DNA of 64,000 nt from positions 91,761,389 to 91,825,388 of the forward strand of contig CM026386.1 in NCBI GenBank assembly GCA_014843695.1, given 5' to 3'. A program made the position numbers and the translations under genes. This DNA is from Archivesica marissinica. Taxonomy: Eukaryota; Mollusca; Bivalvia; Venerida; Vesicomyidae. Below the pieces are notes generated by a model. That model searched no databases. It worked only from the letters and a program-made list of their open reading frames with translations, and was not told the origin of the DNA. Positions within the stretch are counted from its first letter, which is position 1. Every line of letters starts with the position of its first letter. Positions 36,100 to 46,059 of the stretch are shown in pieces.

Positions 36100-36758
36100 G
36101 TCGGTGTGTTCGTCACATTCTCGTTGTAGTTCAATATTTTGAAATAACATTGCCTTTTACCAAAACACTTCACACATATTATAATTGTAATGTAAGTAAT
36201 TGATGTGTTGCTCCCAATATCAGATCCATATCTGCAATAGTAAGGCAACTCTAATCCATAAACGCTCGGAAGTAGGTGCACTACTGTATATCTGCTCAAC
36301 ATGTTTGGAACAGGTCGACATTGAACTTACACAGACGTTCCACATATTGAGTCGAGCTACTATAATCTAGGTCCGTACAAGCAAGACGAATGAAATACCA
36401 TGACATCAAATATAACAATAACACAAAGTCATGCAAGACAGCTCAGCATGTGCATCATGCACTATGAGAATACTCGTTGAACAGTCAATTGAATAAGTGT
36501 CACATGGTATGGATGCATGGATAAATAGAACATATGCAGTTGCGATGACGTTATTGCAGTAATAAGTGAACATACTTTAGCTAGCAGATTTGTCGATTAT
36601 GATAATAAAGATCTCAAACGATATGCCTAGTTCATCACTTTCTATCCAAATAGACTCACGGATAATAAGTGCTCATGTTGGTGAAAGTAGCACACGATCT
36701 AGCATAAGCAAAGACAAGTACTTTAGCTATATTGAGTAGTAGACGTATGACATACCAG

Positions 36759-36876
36759 GGCGTTCCATTTAGCTACACACATGCAAAAGTACTCCATACA
36801 ACGATTAACCAAGAGTCTGGAAACGGATGTTCTTATTGTTACAATGTCAGTGGACATGATAGGTGGACAATTGAGT
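36759..36876 (+). CDS. Ig receptor, fourth Ig domain, second-half exon
   Basis: A 118-bp exon entering in phase 0 after cataccag and leaving in phase 1 at GAGT|gtaagt, a consensus donor. It encodes GVPFSYTHAKVLHTTINQ and then NGCSYCYNVSG, the F-strand Y-x-C pattern, ending DRWTIE. Both phases match: phase 0 from the exon ending at 36099, phase 1 into the tail exon at 38135. The acceptor lacks a good polypyrimidine tract, which is the main doubt. Confidence 0.62.
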
Positions 36877-37259
36877 GTAAGTCGGCTCCAAAATGTATTC
36901 TCAAAGGAAACGTAAGATGGTTGATAATATTGCTTTATAATGGCGGTGGTTGTGTGGGGGACTATTGGTGTTAGTTAATACAGTGACCGGGTATACATCG
37001 CTAACTAGTATCACTCAATCTATGTACAGTCTAGATTGATCTGCCTTTTTAAAGGTTAAACGAATGTGTAGATGGACTAGAATATTGATGGCAATTATAG
37101 TTACTGTTTATTTTCTTCCACTCATGTTCTGGTACATACAATTAAACAGTCCATACTCATATTATAACCGTATCAATAAAGTGCACTGTTATCAACACTA
37201 GTATGTAATTAGTATGTAAGATAATACCTTTGAATGCGACACCAATTCGTAGTCTAGTG

Positions 37260-37375
37260 GTAGGCCCGTGACCTGCTGCTATTTGTAGGCCCGTGACCTT
37301 CTGTTATTGTAGAACAGTGACATGCTGCTATTGGTAGGCCCGTGACCTGCTATTTGTAGACCAGTGACCTGCTAT
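37260..37375. repeat. short tandem repeat, about 25-bp unit
   Basis: Four or five imperfect copies of GTAGGCCCGTGACCTGCT. Intronic. Confidence 0.75.
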
Positions 37376-37470
37376 TTCAAAAATCCTATTTGAAATAGTG
37401 CGTAATAAAATGAAGACAGAAAACAAGAATAAATATGATCGTAGAACAGAACAGAACATGTTATTATCAG

Positions 37471-37552
37471 ACTTGTTCATAGTACATACTAATACTTATA
37501 CAACGGTTGCGAAAGCACTTATAGTAAGCACTATTGTCGGCGTGGTGGAAAC
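37471..37552 (+). CDS. weak candidate for the transmembrane exon
   Basis: After gttattatcag a phase-1 frame encodes TTVAKALIVSTIVGVVETYL. It is hydrophobic enough for a membrane span but contains Lys and Glu. Its only nearby donor (gtactt) leaves in phase 2, which does not join the exon at 38135. Listed because no better transmembrane exon was found between the last Ig exon and the tail. Confidence 0.2.
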
Positions 37553-37564
37553 GTACTTACCTTT

Positions 37565-38094
37565 ATCCAAGGAGATTGAACAATACCGATGTTCTACATA
37601 CATCAAATACTGCATGACAGCAGCACCTATATAATGTTCCATCCATTACCTGTATCCAAGGAGATTGAACAATACCGATTTTCTACATACATCAAATACT
37701 GCATGACAGCAGCAACTATATAATGTTCCATCCAGTACCTGCATCCAAGGAGATTGAACAATACCGATGCTCTACATACATCAAATACTGCATGACAGGA
37801 GCACCTATATAATGTTCCATCCATTACCTGTATCCAAGGAGATTGAACAATACCGATGTTCTACATACATCAAATACTGCATGACAGCAGCACCTATATA
37901 ATGTTCCATCCATTACCTGTATCCAAGGAGATTGAACAATACCGATGTTCTACATACATCAAATACTGTATGACAGGTGCACCTATATAATATTCCATCC
38001 AATACCTGTATCCAAGGAGATTGAACAATACCGATGTTCTACATACATCAAATACTGTATGACAGGAGCAACTATATAATGTTCCAACCATTAA
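37565..38094. repeat. minisatellite, 89-bp unit, six copies
   Basis: Units contain CAAGGAGATTGAACAATACC and ATCAAATACTG(C/T)ATGACAG. The array ends 40 bp before the exon at 38135. Confidence 0.93.
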
Positions 38095-38134
38095 GCACCT
38101 GGTGTATAATTATTGACTTTCCTCTTGTTTTCAG

Positions 38135-38162
38135 ACATACATTCTGCATGGTCAGCTAACAG
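38135..38162 (+). CDS. Ig receptor cytoplasmic tail exon 1 (28 bp)
   Basis: A 28-bp micro-exon with strong borders: acceptor cctcttgttttcag, donor gtatgt. It enters in phase 1 and leaves in phase 2, coding IHSAWSAN plus split codons at both ends. Its reading frame is fixed by the five downstream exons. It would be the juxtamembrane part of the tail. Confidence 0.72.
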
Positions 38163-38722
38163 GTATGTCCCGCTCTATGTAGGTTGTAATCTAATGTTGG
38201 CATACAGGAAAGGCGCAGATAGGTATTGGAAATTGATACCATAAACTAATCTGGTCAAACCTAATAAGGAGTGAAACGTCGCTTAATAATGTCGCTTGAT
38301 GTATAGTTAACAGTGGTGTATTTGATTGTGTCTAGGTCAAATATTCATTAAGTTAATGAGCAGTTCTAATCTGCATTTGAATTCGAATATGTTCTCTTTC
38401 ATATATAATATTGTAGTTATTCCCAATAAACATTGATACACATTCTAGATACCGAACATGACTTTATCATACTATTCCTTTAACTATTGGAACAGTGGTC
38501 ATGAACACTGAACATGTTCTACCTGTACTCAACACTTTCTCGCATGATGACCTGACCTCACTATGTCTTCAATAACAACCAATATGGTTGTTGGATGTCT
38601 AATAAACATACAATTGAAGTGCTCGTGGTTACGGTATATATATGTCAACATAATTGGCGAGAAATATAAACATTTGACTTAACTTCCAGCTTAATAACCA
38701 ACTGCTAAATATATCTTTACAG

Positions 38723-38779
38723 GAAAAGTCACAACACAACAGTTACTGTAGAAGAAACTTCATATTATAATGTTGCGAA
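38723..38779 (+). CDS. Ig receptor tail exon 2, ITSM-like motif
   Basis: A 57-bp exon, acceptor atatatctttacag, donor gtaagt, phase 2 to phase 2. It encodes KSHNTTVTVEETSYYNVA. T-S-Y-Y-N-V fits the immunoreceptor tyrosine switch motif TxYxx(V/I), and the first tyrosine also fits YxN, the Grb2 SH2 consensus. By analogy with vertebrate receptors, phosphorylation would recruit SH2 proteins. This is inferred from the motif only. Confidence 0.82.
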
Positions 38780-38952
38780 GTAAGTTTTAGTTCTGTATAG
38801 TGATCGCTAATGACCACAATGCATTGACAGTATGGTACATGCATTATGTACTCCCCCATTACCATCATCCACAAAATGCAATTTAATACGTTTTACTACA
38901 TACACAATGCATATTGCCAACATCTTAATAACTATATACACATATGTAGCAG

Positions 38953-39303
38953 GCTATGCATCAACATATCGATCCTTTGACCATTACGACGCTATGCATC
39001 AACCTATCGATCCTTTGACAATTACGACGCTATGATCAACCTATCGATCCTTTTGACAATTACGACGCTATGCATCAACATATCGATCCTTTGACAATTA
39101 CAACGTTATGCATCAACCTATCGATCCTTTGACAATTACGACGCTATGCATCAACCTATCGATACTTTGACAATTACGACGCTATGCATCAACCTATCGA
39201 TCCTTTGACAATTACGACGCTATGCATCAACCTATCGATCCTTTGACAATTACGACGCTATGCATCAACCTATCGATCCATTGACAATTACGACGCTATG
39301 CAT
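38953..39303. repeat. minisatellite, 38-bp unit, about nine copies
   Basis: Units contain CTATGCATCAACCTATCGAT and TTTGACAATTACGACG. Intronic. Confidence 0.95.
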
Positions 39304-39351
39304 GAAGGGTTTTTGAGATTCGCATATTTTACCTATAATGGATCCGGCTCT

Positions 39352-41356
39352 TTATACCTGCTACATGGAATCCAATTGTCTAATAATAACGTGATTGTAA
39401 TATGCCATGATAGCTTTATACCTGCTACATGGAATCCAATTGTCTAATAATAACGTGATTGTAATATGCCATGATAGCTTTATACCTGCTACATGGAATT
39501 CCAATTGTCTAATAATAACGTGATTGTAATATGCCATGATAGCTTTATACCTGCTACATGGAATTCCAATTGTCTAATAATAACGTGATTGTAATATGCC
39601 ATGATAGCTTTATACCTGCTACATGGAATTCCAATTGTCTAATAATAACGTGATTGTAATATGCCATGATAGCTTTATACCTGCTACATGGAATCCAATT
39701 GTCTAATAATAACGTGATTGTAATATGCCATGATAGATTTATACCTGCTACATGGAATCCAATTGTCTAATAATAACGTGATTGTAATATGCCATGATAG
39801 CTTTATACCTGCTACATGGAATTCCAATTGTCTAATAATAACGTGATTGTAATATGCCATGATAGCTTTATACCTGCTACATGGAATTCCAATTGTCTAA
39901 TAATAACGTGATTGTAATATGCCATGATAGCTTTATACCTGCTACATGGAATCCAATTGTCTAATAATAACGTGATTGTAATATGCCATGATAGCTTTAT
40001 ACCTGCTACATGGAATTCCAATTGTCTAATAATAACGTGATTGTAATATGCCATGATAGCTTTATACCTGCTACATGGAATTCCAATTGTCTAATAATAA
40101 CGTGATTGTAATATGCCATGATAGATTTATACCTGCTACATGGAATCCAATTGTCTAATAATAACGTGATTGTAATATGCCATGATAGCTTTATACCTGC
40201 TACATGGAATCCAATTGTCTAATAATAACGTGATTGTAATATGCCATGATAGCTTTATACCTGCTACATGGAATTCCAATTGTCTAATAATAACGTGATT
40301 GTAATATGCCATGATAGCTTTATACCTGCTACATGGAATTCCAATTGTCTAATAATAACGTGATTGTAATATGCCATGATAGCTTTATACCTGCTACATG
40401 GAATTCCAATTGTCTAATAATAACGTGATTGTAATATGCCATGATAGCTTTATACCTGCTACATGGAATCCAATTGTCTAATAATAACGTGATTGTAATA
40501 TGCCATGATATATTTATACCTGCTACATGGAATCCAATTGTCTAATAATAACGTGATTGTAATATGCCATGATAGCTTTATACCTGCTACATGGAATTCC
40601 AATTGTCTAATAATAACGTGATTGTAATATGCCATGATAGCTTTATACCTGCTACATGGAATTCCAATTGTCTAATAATAACGTGATTGTAATATGCCAT
40701 GATAGCTTTATACCTGCTACATGGAATCCAATTGTCTAATAATAACGTGATTGTAATATGCCATGATAGCTTTATACCTGCTACATGGAATTCCAATTGT
40801 CTAATAATAACGTGATTGTAATATGCCATGATAGCTTTATACCTGCTACATGGAATTCCAATTGTCTAATAATAACGTGATTGTAATATGCCATGATAGC
40901 TTTATACCTGCTACATGGAATTCCAATTGTCTAATAATAACGTGATTGTAATATGCCATGATAGCTTTATACCTGCTACATGGAATTCCAATTGTCTAAT
41001 AATAACGTGATTGTAATATGCCATGATAGCTTTATACCTGCTACATGGAATTCCAGTTGTCTAATAATAACGTGATTGTAATATACCATGATAGCTTTAT
41101 ACCTGCTACATGGAATTCCAATTGTCTAATAATAACGTGATTGTAATATGCCATGATAGCTTTATACCTGCTACATGGAATTCCAATTGTCTAATAATAA
41201 CATGATTGTAATATGCCATGATAGCTTTATACCTGCTACATGGAATTCCAATTGTCTAATAATAACGTGATTGTAATATGCCATGATAGCTTTATACCTG
41301 CTACATGGAATTCCAATTGTCTAATAATAACGTGATTGTAATATGCCATGATAGAT
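39352..41356. repeat. minisatellite, 64/65-bp unit, about 31 copies
   Basis: Units contain TTTATACCTGCTACATGGAA and CTAATAATAACGTGATTG. A one-base difference (GAATTCC or GAATCC) gives 65- and 64-bp variants. Their order repeats at a 775-bp offset (12 units), so a multi-unit block was duplicated. It lies in the intron between tail exons 2 and 3. Confidence 0.96.
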
Positions 41357-41459
41357 TGACACTGTATTCGGTCATACCTTGTTTTGTACGTTGATGGCGA
41401 GCGGCGAAACTATAGTGTTTATATTATTATGCTATGTAATACCTTTTATCGAATTGCAG

Positions 41460-41527
41460 CCAAGGAGACACCCATTCACAACAGGCAGCAGTGTCAGAAT
41501 TGCGTATCAAGAGTGGAACTGTTCAAA
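41460..41527 (+). CDS. Ig receptor tail exon 3
   Basis: A 68-bp exon, acceptor tatcgaattgcag, donor gtaatg, phase 2 to phase 1. It encodes QGDTHSQQAAVSELRIKSG and TVQ, hydrophilic with no tyrosine. It begins about 100 bp after the 64/65-bp minisatellite. Confidence 0.8.
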
Positions 41528-41822
41528 GTAATGTTCTATAATGTATAACACATATAATGTATATGTAGACGTAATGCTACAGTATAATGATATGATAATG
41601 TTTTCGATATGCTTGTCTCATCTATGTTTCAAGAAAGCATCAAACTATATCAAACATAGTTGCTGCTCAATGCATAATACATTAATTGAACACGCATTAT
41701 CTTCAAGTCGCACCAATAACTGACCAATATACAATAAAAAATGAATTGATTAGTTTAAACGTATTTTATTCAGAAAATAACATACACAAATAAAGTGAAT
41801 TGTTTGCTTTTTTATTTTGCAG

Positions 41823-41841
41823 AACACGATCTTCAAGATGT
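41823..41841 (+). CDS. Ig receptor tail micro-exon 4 (19 bp)
   Basis: A 19-bp exon, acceptor tttttattttgcag, donor gtaagt, phase 1 to phase 2, encoding K-H-D-L-Q-D and part of a valine codon. Its borders are strong and it keeps the frame between tail exons 3 and 5. Confidence 0.75.
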
Positions 41842-42631
41842 GTAAGTACAAACTGTAGAACTGCCTACTGTTATATTATAATAATATTAATAATAAAATA
41901 CTAATTGTAACTACAATTAAAAAACAACTTCAATCGTCCAATATGCCCTCATATGAATAAAACAAGGAAATATAAATATAGCACGATATTAACATATTAA
42001 TTGATTTACCTGTTTAGTCGCTTAAAATATCACCTATTTCAATGTTCTAGAACTTTGAGAGAATAATAGGCCGTATGAATGTAATACTTTCGCTCGGCGG
42101 CAAATTCATATTTAGGAAAATAACGAATAAAAAATGTATCCCTAAAGATGACAATATAGTTTTCCTTCATATTTATTTCATTGGAAAAAAAACAAGGTTT
42201 TCAAACTGGATTAATGGCAGCGTTATCAAATACTTAGAAACAAGTAAACATTAATCAGATTATCTATGAATACATGAAGTAGTTTCCATGATTATGTCAT
42301 ATAAGGAAGAAATGTAGAACGAGACAACGATTTCACGAATATAAACTACTTCTATCAAAACCATCATTCATAATTGTTATTAGAAAGTGATTCCTATAAA
42401 TGCATAATTATATTGTTATATTGGGCGACCACGAATATACGCATTAATATTCACAACTGAGTCCAATGTAATTGAGGTAATACTTACAAATGGTTGCGAG
42501 TAAACTGTGACCAGGATACTAGTTAGAATGCATGGTACTTGTACAGTCAAAATGGTTACTGAACATTTATAACGATCATTAAATCTATGCATATAATATC
42601 AAACTTGTAAATACTATACAATTTGTTTTAG

Positions 42632-42702
42632 TTCGACATATGAAGCTCTCGATGCAAACAACGAAGCAATGTCAACATATTCCTCCCTTACACCGGCAGT
42701 AG
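42632..42702 (+). CDS. Ig receptor tail exon 5, tandem ITIM-like motifs
   Basis: A 71-bp exon, acceptor caatttgttttag, donor gtgcgt, phase 2 to phase 1. It contains STYEALDANNEAMSTYSSL. S-T-Y-E-A-L and S-T-Y-S-S-L each fit the ITIM consensus (S/I/V/L)xYxx(I/V/L). The pair, YxxL-x9-YxxL, also fits the broader ITAM spacing range. In vertebrates ITIMs recruit SHP phosphatases and ITAMs recruit Syk-type kinases. Which applies here cannot be told from sequence. Confidence 0.85.
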
Positions 42703-43658
42703 GTGCGTATATTTGTTGATGTTCCGAAGTATTGCCACTCACATTGGCATGGTCGATTTCTCAAACGACTATATAACAACGACGTCAATTCTACAACTAA
42801 TCTAGACGTACACAATGCCGAGGACCTAATTACGACTTTGTAACTTTTACATTTGACGTAGTTTCTAATATGACTTAGATATATAGCTCATATATTATAC
42901 ATACGTGCATAGTGACTACCAATTAGGACTTTATTATTTTATAATAGTACATTATTTGCAAACATATTTCAGACCCTGGCAGCAGAAAGTTACCATTATA
43001 TTCTCATATTTACCAGTGTGTTAATATAATATTTATGTTAGGTAAACTTCACTCAGATAATAGTATGATCCAGTTTGTTCACATTTGGCCACCTTCATTG
43101 TTGAACACTTTTCCTACTGAAGGTCATATAGTTTGATATCCTTTATCAGTAAATCAATACAGTTAACGCTGGTTTGTCCAGACTTGACTACACATCATTC
43201 TGTCAATTCCAGTAGCGTATCATATAGCCAGTTACATCATAATATTTATATGATTCAAGTTGTGCTTTGGCTGCGAAATTCATATGAAATAATATGACTC
43301 GTAAGTAGGTAACATATCACATTGTGTCACTTGTTTGGGAGAGCCTAGATATGTGTTGAAACCACATGTAATTTGGAGAGATGGTTAACATATTATATAT
43401 GCTATCGATGTAATCATGACATGTTGGTTGCATGTTATCATTAGATCAATCGATGTTCGCATGATATAGGAAAGTCATAATGACAATAATGGAATCAGTT
43501 GGTACGACTATTGTTGTGTACATCTTGTATGTACGTTCAATAATGTGTCATTAAGTTTGAACGAACGCTACTAGACTAAGTCTACTATGTGAATGATAAA
43601 ACAATAGTATTTAATAATAACATGGCTTATTTTGTTTCTTTCTATTTTCTACCAACAG

Positions 43659-43717
43659 AAAGGTATGAAGACACTTTGGCCTACAATAATCTGCAGCTTC
43701 ACCAGTTGTCTGCCTAG
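43659..43717 (+). CDS. Ig receptor final tail exon, third ITIM-like motif and stop
   Basis: The last coding exon: acceptor tctaccaacag, phase 1 entry, encoding RYEDTLAYNNLQLHQLSA and then TAG. L-A-Y-N-N-L fits the ITIM consensus, and Y-N-N also fits the Grb2 YxN pattern. Joined with exons 38135-42702, the tail is about 80 residues in one open frame with one ITSM-like and three ITIM-like motifs. Confidence 0.85.
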
Positions 43718-43946
43718 GTCCTCACTGAACGGGATGAGATAGGAATACCAATGTATAAATCTGCAGCAATCAACAATACTATATATATATATATCTGCAG
43801 CATAATGTTATGTGTGGTCGTCACTGTGAAAATGAGAAAATTCAGTACTCGAGATTATAATGTTTTCTTAATGTTTAAGCTTATTGTATGTATGACACAT
43901 GTAATATTGTTGTATTTTACATCGGATTCCATACTATTCTACAATG

Positions 43947-43952
43947 AATAAA
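43947..43952 (+). terminator. candidate polyadenylation signal
   Basis: AATAAA 230 bp after the stop codon of the Ig receptor gene, the first strong candidate downstream. Another AATAAA lies near 44634. Confidence 0.5.
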
Positions 43953-43953
43953 T

Positions 43954-45080
43954 GCATTACACTCTTGGCAATACAATACATCTGCTAATTATACATACTG
44001 CTTTATTTCGTCAAGATGTATTTTCCTAATCACAATTGTGTTGACTTTTGTAATATGTCTATCTCTATCTAGACACCCATTTGTATATCGTGTAGAAAAA
44101 TCAGACCTGGTAATATGATAATATATGTGACTGAGTGATCGCCCTCTAATGCTAACTGTACTTGTACATATGGAATAGGTTGCAACACAGTCAGTAAAAC
44201 TGATCTACCTGACGAATATTTTAAACTACTTTTACATAGACAACATATATCTGTATATATTATATGTAGGAGTGGAATTGCCTCCAATTCGCATAGAAAC
44301 TGGAAGGTATGAACGTCTAGGGTACCATTTATACCTTAGAACTGTCTAATTATATGAGCAAAATTAAGTTGTCGAAGTATTGTGCTGCTTATCCTTACCC
44401 TAATGAGCAAGATGCCTAATCCTGTTTTAATATACGTTAACGACTCAATTCCTACCATTGTAAATACTGTATGTCTTATTTTATGTTTGTTGAGTATTTG
44501 AATGTTTAGATTTTAAAAGAAATAGTTGTTAATTAGTTCACTTCACACGATCTTAATCTGCACAGCAGTTCACTTTTTTCATTTCAGTGCTCGAAACCTA
44601 TGTATATTTATATATCTATATTTATTAAGATTTTAATAAACTGTTTCGTGGTTTCATGTTTTAAATACGTTGATTCAATATAGTGTAATTATGTTATATA
44701 GTCTTAATGCAATACTCAATAGGATGTCATTGAGGAATGTGTCAGTTACTATCAGATTTATATATACCTGAACTTCCATCGACATCAGTAGCTAGTGTGA
44801 TCACAAGCTTCATAACCAAAGTACCACCACAACTTCAGGTAGATAGATGCAAGAATGTACATGCCATATAACCCGACTGGTATCCAAACAAGCACTCTAG
44901 GACACGAACTGTAATTATTACACACATTAGGATTTAATCACATATGGATTGTTCAAGGAGCAGGAGATGTAGACATAATTTTAGCAATTTTTAGACAACG
45001 GTTATAAATTATGATAATTATTTACAAGACTGGAATAATTGTTTCCTCAACCGTATTTAGATATTATAAATGTTCGTAAA
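43954..45080. other. intergenic stretch between receptor and VWC/WAP gene
   Basis: AT-rich, with no splice-bounded exon recognised. A promoter and signal-peptide exon for the downstream cysteine-rich gene are expected here but were not identified. Confidence 0.5.
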
Positions 45081-45084
45081 TGTA

Positions 45085-45530
45085 TGGGAGCTCACGGGCA
45101 ACTCGTCTAATGTGTTATGGGGAGATATGTACTGGGAGCTCACGGGCAACTCGTCTAATGTGTTATGGGGAGATATGTACTGGGAGCTCACGGGCAACTC
45201 GTCTAATGTGTTATGGGGAGATATGTACTGGGAGTTCACGGGCAACTCGCCTAGTGTGTGATGGGGAGATGTGTACTGGGAGTTCACGGGCAACTCGTCT
45301 AATGTGTTATGGGGAGATATGTACTGGGATCTCACGGGCAACTCGCCTAGTGTGTTATGGGGAGATATGTATGGGAGCTCACGGGCAACTCGCCTAGTGT
45401 GTGATTGGAAGATATGTACTGGGAGCTCACGGGCAATTCGCCTAGTGTGTGATGGGGATATATGTACTGGGAGCTCACGGGCATCTCTCCTAGTTTGTGA
45501 TGGGGAGATATGTACTGGGAGCTCATGGGG
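45085..45530. repeat. minisatellite, 48-bp unit, about nine copies
   Basis: Units contain GGGAGCTCACGGGCAACTCG and GTGTTATGGGGAGATATGTA. Frames stay open because the period is 16 codons; not treated as coding. Confidence 0.95.
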
Positions 45531-45839
45531 TTAAATGGGCAGATACGACGCTGATATTGACTAATACAACTATATGAAGGGAGTAGTAACTGATTATTGA
45601 GACCATCACTATGCGACATCACGAGATCCGCCGGGTTACATTGTGTGACAACCATTGACGCTTATATCTAGAGTTTGTCCATATGAAACAAGTTCCATAT
45701 ACCATTGTTATTGTATGGTTTAAATCCGAATAGTTTAGGTCATATGAGGACTATCAAGCTGTAATTGGTGCTGGAAGATCCCGGGTCCCAACCGAGCAGT
45801 ATTTCAAGTATGGGTTGATAGTACAACCGACCTGCCGTA

Positions 45840-45955
45840 CGCTCGTTGGATAACTCCGTTGGACAACTTCGTTAGATAACTCAGTTGAATAACTTCGTTG
45901 GATACCTCTGCTGGATAACTCCGTTGGATAACTTCGTTGGATAACGTCCATGGAA
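45840..45955. repeat. short tandem repeat, about 15-bp unit
   Basis: About seven degenerate copies of GTTGGATAACTCC. Confidence 0.8.
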
Positions 45956-46059
45956 TAATTCGACATCTCCAGTTGTATTCGAATCAAAAGTTGTGACGAG
46001 CAAGTGATTTGAAGTCAACAACAATAACCATAACAACAAGGACGGAGTGTACGGAAAAG

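Noticed and set aside
37064..37150. Hydrophobic frame (MAIIVTVYFLPLMFWYIQL) as the receptor transmembrane exon
   Set aside because: There is no acceptor with a pyrimidine tract and no donor in the needed phase, and basic residues precede it rather than follow it.
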